From JAHEDH01 sp963753285 (GTDB taxonomy: Bacteria; Actinomycetota; Acidimicrobiia; Spongiisociales; ZC4RG35), in NCBI GenBank assembly GCA_963753285.1, contig CAVWBT010000003.1, positions 434,001 through 498,000 on the forward strand: 64,000 bases of DNA. Direction: 5' to 3'. The notes under the pieces are model-generated. The model worked only from the letters and a program-made list of their open reading frames with translations. It did not search any database and was not told where the DNA came from. The translations under genes were made by a program, and so were the position numbers. The stretch's first letter is position 1. Each line of letters begins with the position of its first letter. Below are positions 27,023 through 36,800 of the stretch, piece after piece.

Positions 27023-27069
27023 AACCTTGACCTGAGATAGACACCCAGTGTCTTCAGGAACCCTGGGTT
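27023..27069. repeat. palindromic intergenic repeat, copy 2 (likely bidirectional terminator)
   Basis: Modules as in copy 1 at 20531: AACCTTGACCTGAG (27023-27036), hairpin AGACAC/GTGTCT (27039-27053) and AACCCTGGGTT (27059-27069). Compared with copy 1, one stem pair has changed from C-G to G-C, so the hairpin is kept by paired changes. It again lies between convergent genes. Confidence 0.7.
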
Positions 27070-27076
27070 CGGAAAG

Positions 27077-27292
27077 TCAGCGGGGGTAGTTGGCTGCGAC
27101 GTTCACGCTGACCATCAGGGCGACGATCGTTTTGGCCTTGGGGCTGAGCAGCCCGGCAACCGTGCCGGCGATGACAGGGGCGGGATGGGCGGCAACGACC
27201 AGTTCCTCGGTTCCCTTCATCTTCTGACGGAGCAGCGAGCCGGCCACGGCGCCCAGCAGGGCGGGCAGCGCAATTGAGAGCAGTTTCTTCAT
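27077..27292 (-). CDS. small membrane-associated protein, 71 aa
   Basis: ATG at 27292 (GTG at 27301 is an alternative). The first hydrophobic stretch (LLSIALPALLGAVAGSLL) has a basic MKK start like a membrane anchor, then RQKMKGTEEL and a second hydrophobic part (VIAGTVAGLLSPKAKTIVALMVSV). No family recognised. Divergent from the macrodomain gene 32 bases away. Confidence 0.55.
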   Translation of the reverse strand: MKKLLSIALPALLGAVAGSLLRQKMKGTEELVVAAHPAPVIAGTVAGLLSPKAKTIVALMVSVNVAANYPR

Positions 27293-27324
27293 GCCACCCA
27301 CCCTATCGAGCGTACGATCCGATC

Positions 27325-27837
27325 ATGACCGAGATCCAGATCGAGCGCGGCGACATCACCGTCCAAGCCGTCGACGCCATCGTGAACGCCGCCAACGAGG
27401 CACTCGCCGGCGGTGGTGGCGTCGACGGTGCCATCCACGCCGCTGCGGGTCACGAACTGATCGTCGCTTGCCGCAGGATTCCCGAGGTCCGGCCGGGCGT
27501 GCGATGCCCGACCGGAGAAGCTCGGTTGACGCCTGGATTCGGCCTACCGGCGAGGTTCGTGATCCACACCGTCGGGCCCCGATACTCGATGCCCGACGCC
27601 CCCGCCCTGCTCGAGTCTGCGTTCGCCTCGTCGCTCGCTCTCGCCTCTGAGCATCCCGAGATCCGGACCGTTGCGCTCCCGGCGATCAGCTGCGGAATCT
27701 ACGGCTATCCGGTCGACGAGGCTGCACCGATCGCATTCTCGGTCGCCCGCCGGGGTCCATGGGATCTCGACGTGATCCGGTTCGTGCTGTTCTCCGAAGG
27801 GCACTACTCGGCGTTCGTCGCCGCCTCGGGTTCGTGA
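27325..27837 (+). CDS. macrodomain protein (O-acetyl-ADP-ribose deacetylase-like)
   Basis: 170 residues from ATG 27325. ADP-ribose-binding motifs are clear: DAIVNAANEALAGGGGVDGAIHAAAG near the N-terminus, VIHTVGPRY and ALPAISCGIYGYP. This is the MacroD/YmdB type, which removes ADP-ribose from proteins or deacetylates O-acetyl-ADP-ribose. No ADP-ribosyltransferase or sirtuin gene is adjacent. Its 3' end overlaps that of the convergent hydrolase by 34 bases. Confidence 0.92.
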   Translation: MTEIQIERGDITVQAVDAIVNAANEALAGGGGVDGAIHAAAGHELIVACRRIPEVRPGVRCPTGEARLTPGFGLPARFVIHTVGPRYSMPDAPALLESAFASSLALASEHPEIRTVALPAISCGIYGYPVDEAAPIAFSVARRGPWDLDVIRFVLFSEGHYSAFVAASGS

Positions 27838-28776
27838 GCCGCCCAGTGTGATTCGAGCGCAGCGACCGTACGGGCGAGATCGTCCCAGTGCGGAAGCCCG
27901 AGCGTGTCGGGAATGCGCACCGCGTCCCAGTCGACATCGGTGAGGAACTCGGGCAGTCGTACGAATCCGGTGAAGGGGTCGCGGTCGTAGAGGACAAGGC
28001 TGGGTACGTCGACGTGCCGGTACAGCAGTTCGACGGCGTCGCGGCTGAACAGCTCACCGGAGAGGAAGGCGATCGGAGCGAACCGGGCACCCGGCTGGTG
28101 GGAGGTGCGGTAGGCGTGTTCGACCATGCCCTGATCGACCGGCCCGTTGAAGCTCCGAGACAGGAAGAACTCGATCGAGCGCCGGCTGGCGATCACATCG
28201 AAGAGGGCCTGCGACCAGAGCGGAACCCGCAGCACGCCCCCGATGGACGGCTGGGCGCCGGGGTTTCCGAAGCCGGTGGGCGAGATCAGCGTCAGGCTCG
28301 AGAACCGTTCCGGATGCCGGATGGCCGCCCGAGCGGCGAACTCCGACGAGAGCGACAGCGCCACCACGTGGGCGGGTCCTTCGATCGACTTCAGCGCCTT
28401 CGTGATCGCGTCTGCCATCAGTTGCGGCGTGTAGGCGCGATCGCCCCGGGTCGAGTGTCCGTAGCCGGGGAGATCGAGGGCGAACACCGGACGTTGCTGC
28501 GTGAGTTGCTCGAACAGCGGTTCCATCTCGTATGCCGAGGCAGCGGCGTTGACCGAATGGACCAGCAGCACCGGGGTCCCCGGTGCCCGATGTGTTCCCA
28601 TACACGGCAACCGAGCCACCGGAGCCGTCGTCGATGTCCACACGCTCGCCGTCGACAGACGGTCCGAGTTCGAGATCGTGGTCCACTGCGAACCGGCTCC
28701 AGGCGATGGCCGAGCCGGCCGCCGAGACAGCCAGGGCAGGCAGTTTGGTGGCGATCCTTCCAACGGCACCGAGCAT
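27804..28776 (-). pseudogene. alpha/beta hydrolase, one apparent frameshift
   Basis: The ATG at 28776 has AAAGGGGA upstream and begins MLGAVGRIATKLPALAVSAAG, a signal-like or membrane-associated start. That frame runs to SVAVYG near 28605, after which the family sequence continues in the next frame with GTPVLLVHSVNAAASAYE. The shift lies within about 28570-28605. Downstream the hydrolase is intact: oxyanion region HSVNA, nucleophile in ALSLSSEF, acid in LYDRDPF and His in GLPHWDD. Without repair only a protein lacking the N-terminus could be made. Substrate unknown. Confidence 0.7.
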
Positions 28777-28828
28777 GAGAGGTCCCCTTTCCGCGCTCGA
28801 TGGAGACCGTACCCCCCTCTCGGGAGGA

Positions 28829-29560
28829 TCACACCTCGGAAGCGATGACGGGCAGCACGAGACGCAGGACCGCCACCGTCTGGTGAGCGACGCGGTCGAG
28901 GAACTCGGAGAAGTCGACCGAAGAGGTTTCGCCGGCTCGATCTGACAGCGTGCGGATCGCCAGGTGATCGAGGTCGTAGTGCGTCGCCACCTGGGCGACT
29001 GCTGCGCCTTCCATCTCGATCGCCTGTGCCGAGAAGCGTTCCCACAGCCGCTGCCGCTGGGCATCGGATTCGAGAAACTGGTCCCCGGTGAGGATGGTGC
29101 CGAAGGTGATCCGGCCGGCGACCAGATCCGAAGGTGAATTCGCCAGGGCCCTCCGCACGGCATCTCGCAGTCGGTCGGACGGGCGGAAGCCGAACTCGTC
29201 GGTCGGGTTGAAGAACGGGATGTGACCGGCCTGGTAGGTGGCGATGCCGTCGTCGCCGAGCACCCCGGCGTCGTGTTGGATGAGTGTCTCTGCGATGACG
29301 ACGTCACCGATGTCGAGGCTCGGGTCGAGGCCGCCCGCCACACCGGTGAAGACGAGAGCCGACGGCCATGCCCGTTCACACATCTGGGTCGCCGAGACGG
29401 CAGCGTTGACCTTGCCGATCCCGGTCATGCCGAGACAGACCGCCACGCCGTCGATCGCCCCGAATGTGAACCCACGCTCGGCGGTGCGGTCCGCCATCAA
29501 CGCTTCGACCGCAGCATGCTCCTGGGGAAGCGCGGTCAGCAGACCGACGGGTCTCACCAT
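28829..29560 (-). CDS. 5'-methylthioadenosine/S-adenosylhomocysteine nucleosidase-like protein
   Basis: 243 residues from ATG 29560. Purine-nucleoside-phosphorylase fold: GLLTALPQEHAAVEAL, GMTGIGKVNAAVSATQM, FTGVAGGLDPSLDIGDVVIA, the substrate Glu in IEMEGAAVAQVA and the catalytic Asp in LSDRAG. It cleaves adenine from MTA or SAH in methionine salvage. The start overlaps the end of the fructosamine-kinase frame by seven bases, so it is the third gene of a phosphatase-kinase-nucleosidase operon. Confidence 0.88.
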   Translation of the reverse strand: MVRPVGLLTALPQEHAAVEALMADRTAERGFTFGAIDGVAVCLGMTGIGKVNAAVSATQMCERAWPSALVFTGVAGGLDPSLDIGDVVIAETLIQHDAGVLGDDGIATYQAGHIPFFNPTDEFGFRPSDRLRDAVRRALANSPSDLVAGRITFGTILTGDQFLESDAQRQRLWERFSAQAIEMEGAAVAQVATHYDLDHLAIRTLSDRAGETSSVDFSEFLDRVAHQTVAVLRLVLPVIASEV

Positions 29561-30289
29561 CCGAGTCGGTCCAGGGTCTGGGCGAGCTGGCCGACGTAGC
29601 CACCGCCGAACAACCTGACGTGAACCAGCAGGTGGTGCAGGCGGAGCGCAGGTCGTCGGAGCTCCCAGCCGTCGTCCAGGGGCCACTCATCGAGCATACG
29701 CGTCGAACATCGTCTGCGGGATCCCACCGAACATCGTCATGAAGGCGAGTTCCATCTCGCGATCGGCGAAGGCGACGGCGGGGTCGATCATCCAGCGGCC
29801 CTCCACGATGTTGCCGGCCCAGAGGTCACCGTGAATCAGCGACGGTCGAGGCGCATGAACCTCCAACAACGACTGGAGCGGTCCTTCGCAGGCGGCGCGG
29901 AGGCGCCGTGCCAGTTCGGACGGGACGGCCGTGTCGTCGAGGTGGTCGAGGACGCGGTTGTCTGCGAAGAAGGTCCCCCACTGCACGTTCGGAGTGTTGC
30001 GCTGGCGGATCCCGCCGATGAGATTGTCGTGATCGAGACCGAACATGGCGGAGGTGGTCCGGTGGACCTCGGCGAGTGTGCGCCCGAGCCGCTCCCAGTC
30101 GGCCGGGCCGTCGAGCCAGGGCATGACGAGGCGATCAACGGACACCTCGAGGACGGGCGGAACCGGCGCACCGGCGTCCTCGAGCAGTCGAAGTCCTCGT
30201 GCTTCCAGCCGGGCGTCGTACCGGGTGTGTTTGACGGCGAGCGGCGGCCCGTCGGCTCCGGTGACACGCTCGACGGTTGCCCAGCTCAT
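29554..30289 (-). pseudogene. fructosamine/ketosamine-3-kinase, apparent frameshift near the C-terminus
   Basis: ATG at 30289 overlaps the stop of the phosphatase gene (ATGA). The frame runs to a stop at 29687 after 200 residues and carries the kinase core: RLVMPWLDG hinge, catalytic SLIHGDLWAGNIV and MIDPAVAFADREMELAFM metal site. In the next frame the normal family ending continues (DEWPLDDGWELRRPALRL, HHLLVHVRLFGGGYV, DRLGW) to a stop at 29554-29556. One extra base near 29695 explains the break, so about 47 conserved residues would be lost as sequenced. The enzyme phosphorylates sugars bound to lysine to reverse glycation. Confidence 0.8.
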
Positions 30290-30741
30290 CGATCCATCTC
30301 TGCAATCAGACCGGCGGCGGCTCGCCTCACCATCCCGACGACCTGGGCGAATCCGTCCGGGCCGCCGTAGTAGGGGTCGGGCACGTCGAGATCGTCGGCG
30401 GTCGGGTCGAAGGAGCGGAACAGTCGGACTCGACCGATCGCATCCTCGTCCGGGGCCAGGGCGACGACGTCCCGGAGGTTCGACCGGTCCATCACGACGA
30501 TCAGATCGAAGCGGTCGAAGTCGGCGGGCTCGAACTGACGTGCCCGACCCGAGATCGACAGCCCGGCCTGGGCGGCGGCCCTTCGCATTCGCTCGTCGGG
30601 TGGTTCCCCGATGTGATAGGCGCCCGTTCCCGCCGAGTCGACTTCGATGTCGAAGCCGGCGTTGGAAGCCGCTTCGGCGATGGCCGCCTCGGCGGCGGGT
30701 GAGCGACAGATGTTCCCGAGACAGACGGCGAGCACTCTCAT
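30286..30741 (-). CDS. low-molecular-weight protein-tyrosine-phosphatase
   Basis: 151 residues from ATG 30741. The P-loop CLGNICRS (C-x5-R-S) begins at Cys7, and the general-acid loop is VPDPYYGG near the C-terminus. Both catalytic parts are intact. These enzymes dephosphorylate phosphotyrosine, or in this operon context possibly phosphorylated small substrates. First gene of the operon with the fructosamine kinase and nucleosidase; its stop overlaps the kinase start. Confidence 0.92.
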   Translation of the reverse strand: MRVLAVCLGNICRSPAAEAAIAEAASNAGFDIEVDSAGTGAYHIGEPPDERMRRAAAQAGLSISGRARQFEPADFDRFDLIVVMDRSNLRDVVALAPDEDAIGRVRLFRSFDPTADDLDVPDPYYGGPDGFAQVVGMVRRAAAGLIAEMDR

Positions 30742-30968
30742 GTCCTGGGAGGCTACGACGTTCGGACCGACTCGACGCCGGATCGTTGGTTCCTTCGACC
30801 CATCCCCGAACGGCGGCACCGAGCGATACACTCCGAGCACGTCTCAGGCCCGTATCAGCGCACGATGTTCGGGTTCAGGATGACTAGCCCGGACGGGGCT
30901 GATCGGTATCGCCCTGGCGGGCGCCACGGAGCGTGGTTTCATGAACGCTCATTGGGGTGAAGGGTGCA
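30742..30968. promoter_or_regulatory. divergent intergenic region, phosphatase operon and lysyl-oxidase gene
   Basis: 227 bases between divergent genes. AAGGG at 30960-30964 precedes the lysyl-oxidase start. Two GC-rich partial inverted repeats occur but no convincing operator or promoter pair was found. Confidence 0.3.
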
Positions 30969-32962
30969 ATGAGTATGAATTGGGCGAATCAAGAGAACCG
31001 TCGATCGCGGTGGATCTCACGATGGCTGATGTTCCTCGGGCCGCTGGCGCTGGTGCTGGCCGTGATGCCGGTGCTGCGAGCGGTCGACGTGCTGTTGCCC
31101 GACCTGGTCTCGGACTGGGGTGAGTACGACGAGTACACCAGCGGGATCGACGACGCCAGGGTCCGACCCGTCGAGGAGATCACCTACAAGGGCACCGACA
31201 TGCTCGTCGTGCGCTTCGACGGATTCGTCACGAACATCGGCGATGGCCCGTTGCGGGTCGCCGGAAACCCTCAGACCGACTCGGTGTACCAATGGTTGCT
31301 CGAAGACGGGGGCGATCCGCTGAACCCGGCCGACTATCAGCCCGGTCCGAAGGTGTCGGTCATCTACGAGACCGACGACGGTCACAACCATTGGCATCTC
31401 AAGAACGCCCAGGAATACGCGCTCTGGAATCGAGGACGAAGACCGAACAGGTCACGGTCGGCGCGAAGGTCGGATTCTGTCTGTACGACATCGGCCAGAT
31501 CTGGGCCAACGCAGGCACCCGCTACTACGACGGCAGCGTCGTGCAGTTCTGCGACCAGGGCGATCCGTCCTCCACCACGATCGAGATGGGTGTCACACCG
31601 GGCTGGAAGGACGTGTACGGGTACACGTTGAATCAGCAGTGGGTGGATGTCTCCGCCGTCGCCCCCGGCATCTACTACCTGTCGAACCAGACGGACACCT
31701 CGAACCAGATCCTCGAGTCCGACGAGACCAACAACGGCATCTCGTTCCACCCGGACCCGGTCACGATTCCCGGCTATGTGGCGACCGACACCAGCGCGTC
31801 GACGGCCGAGGGCGTCGCCGTCGATGTCTCGTTGCCGTCCGACACCTACGGGTCACCGGGCTCGGTCGGCTACGAGATCACGACCGAGCCAGCCAACGGC
31901 ACCGTGACAGTCGACGCTGCGGGGACCGCCACCTACACACCCGACCCCGGCTTCTGGGGCGATGACGGCTTCGAGTTCGCAGTGTTCGACACCACCAGCT
32001 CCTACCCCACCGTGCGGCCCACCGCTACCGTCGCCATCACGATCACCAACTCCAACACCGCACCCGACGTCACCGCTCCGGGGACTCAGAGCTGGACCGA
32101 GGGCGACCCGGTGAACCTGACGATCGCCGCCACCGACGACGATGGCGACGCGCTCATCTACACCGCAACCGGACTCCCCGACGGACTCGACATCCCGACC
32201 GGCACCAACACCATCACCGGCACACCGACCACACCCGCCAATGGCACCGCAACCATCAACGTCACCGACGGCGACGACACCACCCAGATCAACTTCAACT
32301 GGACCGTCGAGGCCATCGCTCCCCCGTCCTCCGGTGGCGGCGGTGGCGGCTCGGGTGGCGGCGGTGGCGGCGGAGGCGGCTTCGGCGGAGGCGGGGGCGG
32401 TGGCTCCGTCCCGGCTCCGGTTCCTCCCTTGCCGATCGAGCCAGGGTTCGACGATGTACCCACCGACCATCCCTTCTTCGCCGAGATCACGTGGCTTGCG
32501 ACCGAAGGGATCACGAACGGCTGTGGACCGACGAGCTTCTGCCCCGACGACTCGATGACACGGGCACAGCTGGCCTCGTTCCTGGTCCGCACCTTCGACC
32601 TCCCGGCCTCAGAGACCGATTGGTTCGACGACGACAACGGCTCGGTCCATGAGGTCGACATCAACGCCTTGGCGTCAGCAGGGATCACGACCGGCTGCGG
32701 ACCCGACGCCTACTGTCCGGAAGCGTCGGTCACCCGAGCCGAGTGGGCTTCGTTCCTGGTGCGCGCGATGTTCTCAACACAGATGAACTCGACCAGCAAT
32801 CCGTTCAGCGACGACGACGGCTCGGTCCACGAGTCAGCGATCGGTGTGTTGTGGGATCAGGGTCTGACTACCGGGTGCGGTACCGGGACCTACTGCCCGG
32901 ACGATCACATCACCCGCGGTCAGTTGGCGGCATTCCTATACCGCCAGTTCGGCGAGTCCTAG
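30969..32962 (+). pseudogene. secreted lysyl-oxidase-like/Big domain/SLH surface protein, one apparent frameshift
   Basis: From ATG 30969 a signal or anchor helix (WLMFLGPLALVLAVMPVL) is followed by a lysyl-oxidase-like domain: copper-type His cluster DGHNHWH (H139, H141, H143), then in the next frame KVGFCLYD, TPGWKDVYGYTLNQQWVDVS and ILESDETNN, all typical of LOX homologues. The frame changes once near 31430 (one base missing). Next come a Big/cadherin-like strand-rich domain and a second one near 32100, a Gly-rich linker (about 32330-32405) and three SLH domains (about 32450-32950) with CPDDSMTRAQLASFLVR, CPEASVTRAEWASFLVR and CPDDHITRGQLAAFLYR. SLH domains bind wall polymer. Predicted cell-wall-bound copper amine oxidase able to cross-link proteins. 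Its 3' end overlaps the NarL-type gene by four bases. Confidence 0.75.
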
Positions 32963-33453
32963 AGCAACCCGCGATCCCTGGCGATCGCGTGAGCCTCGGT
33001 CCGGTTGCGAGCGCCCAGTTTGGTGATGGCCGCCGACAGGTAGTTCCGCACGGTTCCTTCCGCCAGGAACAGTGCCTCGGCGATATCCGCGTTCGGTCGG
33101 CCGTCTCCGACAAGACGGAGCACATCTCGTTCCCGATCGGTGAGCGGGTCCCCCGATCCCCAGGCGGCGACGGCCAGTTCCGGCGCAATCACCGTGCCCC
33201 CGGCTGCGACGGTCCGGAGGGCGTCGACGAGGTCGGCAATGGGTGAATCCTTCAGGACATATCCGGCGACACCGAGCTCGAGCGCACGCCTCAGATAACC
33301 CTGTCGGCTGAACGTGGTGACGATCACCACCCGGGGCGGTCCATCGATCGTCTTGACCGCGGCAGCCAGATCGAGGCCCGTCATGACGGGCATCTCGATG
33401 TCGGTCTCGACGAGGTCGGGTTTCAAGCTGAGAACCTGGTCGAGCGCCCACAC
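32959..33453 (-). CDS. NarL/FixJ-family response regulator, N-terminally truncated
   Basis: 164 residues from GTG 33453. The receiver begins only shortly before the phospho-Asp18 (VETDIEMP); T46/T47 and K68 (VLKDS) are present, but about 36 residues including the first strand and the acidic metal pair are absent and are not encoded in any frame upstream. The LuxR-type DNA-binding domain is complete (PLTDRERDVLRLVGDGRPNADIAEALFLAEGTVRNYLSAAI). It may be a decaying gene or a phosphorylation-independent regulator. It follows the 122-residue gene by 76 bases. Confidence 0.8.
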   Translation of the reverse strand: MWALDQVLSLKPDLVETDIEMPVMTGLDLAAAVKTIDGPPRVVIVTTFSRQGYLRRALELGVAGYVLKDSPIADLVDALRTVAAGGTVIAPELAVAAWGSGDPLTDRERDVLRLVGDGRPNADIAEALFLAEGTVRNYLSAAITKLGARNRTEAHAIARDRGLL

Positions 33454-33529
33454 GATGACGAGGTGGCCGGCGGCCGGGTAGTGGGGCCGATCAGGAGATC
33501 GGCATGACAGACGTCACGGTCGCCAGATA

Positions 33530-33898
33530 TCAGGCTCCGACGAGGGCACGGGCCGGCGAGACGCCGACGAGAACCGGACGCTTGTCGGTGCCACGCTCGA
33601 AGTACAGCGCCCAGCGGTTCCAGCCTTCTCCCACGATGAGGTACTCGAAGTTGCGGAGCTCGATCGGGACTTCGTAGTCGGTGTCCTTGACGACCGGCAT
33701 CGAGAGTGCGTCGAGGAGCTGCTTGGATTCGGCGTCGCCGTCCCGGAGGATGTGGGTCAGTAGCGGCTCCACCCTGCTCTGCGGCACCGAAGCGATCTCG
33801 TCGCTCATCTGCATGTAGAGGCCGCGCCCGGAGATCAGATGGGTGTATGGCTCGCCGTGACGGATCATGCCGTACAGCTCGTCACGGACCTCGATCAT
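33530..33898 (-). CDS. hypothetical 122-aa protein coupled to giant surface-protein gene
   Basis: ATG at 33898 overlaps the TGA of the giant gene (ATGA), so it is translationally coupled. Soluble, no signal or membrane helix. Contains MIEVRDELYGMIRHGEPYTH, an acidic middle and LRNFEYLIVGEGWNRWALYFERG, with strand-rich character. I do not recognise the family. Strict coupling suggests a cytoplasmic partner of the giant protein's C-terminal part. Confidence 0.7.
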   Translation of the reverse strand: MIEVRDELYGMIRHGEPYTHLISGRGLYMQMSDEIASVPQSRVEPLLTHILRDGDAESKQLLDALSMPVVKDTDYEVPIELRNFEYLIVGEGWNRWALYFERGTDKRPVLVGVSPARALVGA

Positions 33899-36800
33899 CG
33901 ATGCCGATGTGATTCGCCGGACTCGGGACGTCCCGGCGTGACGTGGCGGGCTTCGACCCAGGCGGGTCCAGCCGACGTGACGACCTCGACCCAGAGCGTG
34001 CCGTTGGTCATCATCAGCTTGCCGGTCGACTCGATCCCGGTGACGCCGGCGTCGAACCACGAGATCGCCTTGTGGGAGTGATCCGGCCCGGACAGGGCAG
34101 GCAGTCGCTCGAACTCGCCGACCAGCACGACCGACCACGTGAGGTCGGACGATCGGGCAACCGGAAGTGGCTTGACGGCGAGGTTGAACGAGCGTCGGGT
34201 GGTGGCCAGCAACGTCACGGCGGCAACGACGACGAACGCGATCAACGGGGCACGCACCGCCCAGGTGGCCGACAGAACCTCGGAGGCGATCAGGCCGAAG
34301 AAGGGGATCCCGAACAGCACGAACTGCTCACCGCCGTCGCCTCTACCACCGGGCCCACCCGCCAGCAGTCCGCCATTCGAGTTGGGGTCGGTGCCGATCT
34401 CACCGAGGTCGAGGATCTTGACCGAGATGGTGGCGCCGTCGATGACGACTTCGATGATGATGAGGCCACGCGAGCCGGCACCGGCGGTGTCGACCACGAA
34501 GAGCTGGATGGTGTCCTGGCCCTCGTATCCGGGGTCGGGGGTGTAGATGATCTTGCCGTCGACGATCTCGGCGGTGCCGTGCTCGGGGTCGCCGAGGCTG
34601 ATGGTGTAGCCGTCGTTCTCGGGATCGACGATTCTCGGGATCGGGATCTCGACGCTGCCACCCGACGAGACCGTTGCGGGCTCGGTGGTGGTTTGAATGC
34701 GCGGGGCGTCGTTGACCGGGTTGATGACAAACGTGACCGTCCCGATGTCTGAGCCGCCACGCCCGTCGCTGATCCGGTATTGGGCGGTCGTGGTTCCGCT
34801 CCAGTCGGGGGCGGGAACGAACTCGTAGCCGGACGACCGGCGGATCTCGCCCTCACTCGGGGTTTGGATCCAGGTGAGCGTCAGCGGATCGCCATCGGCA
34901 TCGGTGTCGTTGGAGAGCGGGTTGAACTGCTTCGGAGAGTCCTCCGAACCGATGACCACGTCATCACCAGCGACAGGGGGACGGTTCTCGGCAGTCGTCG
35001 GATCGGTGGGTGGTGCGGTCGTCGACGGAGCGGCAGTCGTGTTGGTCGGAGTCACGCCGCGCACGGTGACCGTGATCGTGGCCGCGGCGCTGAGCCCGTC
35101 GGAGTCGGTGACGATCACCGAGAACGTCACAGTGTCGCCGCTGTACGAATCGAGGGCACCTGCGACCGAGACACGGCCTGAGGCGTCGACCGCGAACGGG
35201 CTCGAGCCGATGGCGCTGTACGTCAGCGAGCCACCATCGGGATCCGAGGCGGAGATGCTCCCCACGCCAGAACCAGTAGCGGTGTCGCTGTCGACGGCGA
35301 ACGCCTGATCGGAGATCACCGGCGCCTGGTTGACGGCAGTGACGGTGATGGCGATCGAAGCGGTGGTGGATGCACCGTTGGCGTCGGTGACGGTGACCGT
35401 GCCCAACAGGAGGTCGCCGGCCGAGACGACACCGACGAGCGTCAGCCGGCCACTGCCGTCGACCCGGATCCGGGCGTCACCCGACACCGTATACACCATG
35501 CCGTCACCGTCGGGGTCGGTTGCGATCACGTTCCCGATCGGGTCACCGGAGCTGGTGGTTTCGGGAATCGAACCGATGACGTCGGAGACGACCGGCGGGG
35601 TGTTCGCGAGCGTCACCGAGACCGTGACGAGTGCGGTGTCGGTGAGCGCACCGTCGGAGACGGTATATGTGAAGGTGGCCTCGCCTGAGAAGCTGGTGTT
35701 CGGGTTGAACCCGATCGTCCCATCGCCGTTGTCTGTAGCGGTTCCGCCCGTTGCGGCCCCGACGCCGACCACCGTCAGCAGGTCGCCGTCGAGGTCGATG
35801 TCATTGGCCACCACATCGACGTTGACCGTGCGATCGCTGCTGGTCGCTGCCGTATCGTCGATCGCCACGGGTGCGTCGTTGACGGCGTTGACCGTCACGG
35901 TCACCGTGGCGACGTTGGATGTCGCTGCGCCGTCGGTGACCGTGTAGGTGAAGCTATCGGTGCCGTTGAAATCGACGGCCGGCGTGTAGGTGAAGGTGCC
36001 GTCGCCATTGTCTGTCACCGTGCCGTTCGCTGCTGGAGACCACGAGTCGATCGAGAGCGGGTCACCGTCGGCGTCAACGTCGTTGCCGACGAAGTCGAAG
36101 GTGACGGCGATGTCCTCGTCGGTGACGACCGCATCGTCACCGGCCACCGGCACGTCGTTCACCGCAGTGACAGTCGCGGTGACTGTCGCGGCGTTCGAGG
36201 TGTCGGTGCCGTCGGTGACGGTGTAGGTGAAGGAGTCGACTCCGTTGAAGTCGAGGTTCGGGGTGTAGGTCACGGTCCCATCACCGTTGTCGACCACCGA
36301 CCCGTTCCCCGCTGCACCGACCGTCGCGATCGAGAGTGGGTCACCGTCGGCATCGGAGTCGTTCCCGACCAGGTCGACGGTCACGGCGGTGTCCTCTGCG
36401 GTGGTGAGCGTGTCGTCGGCTGCGACCGGTGCGTCGTTGACGGCCGTGACGGTCACCGTCACGGTTGCCGTGTTCGAGGTGGTCGTGCCGTCAGAAGCGG
36501 TGTAGGTGAAGCCGTCGCTGCCGTTGAAGTCGGCGTCCGGCGTGTAGGTCACCGTCCCGTCACCGTTGTCGACCACCGACCCGTTGGCCGCAGCCCCGAC
36601 CGTCGCGACCGAGAGTGGATCGCCATCCACGTCCGAGTCGTTCCCGAGCAGGTCGATCGTGATGGCGGCGTCCTCGGCGGTGGTGCCGGTGTCGTCGGCG
36701 GCGACCGGGGCATCGTTGACTGCGGTGACGGTCACGGTCACCGATGCAGTGTTGGACGTGTCGGTGCCGTCGATCACCGTGTAGGTGAAACTGTCGATCC

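Noticed and set aside
34780..35181. Plus-strand frames near 34-35 kb as toxin or small genes
   Set aside because: They are antisense to the C-terminal domains of the giant protein and have no recognisable feature.
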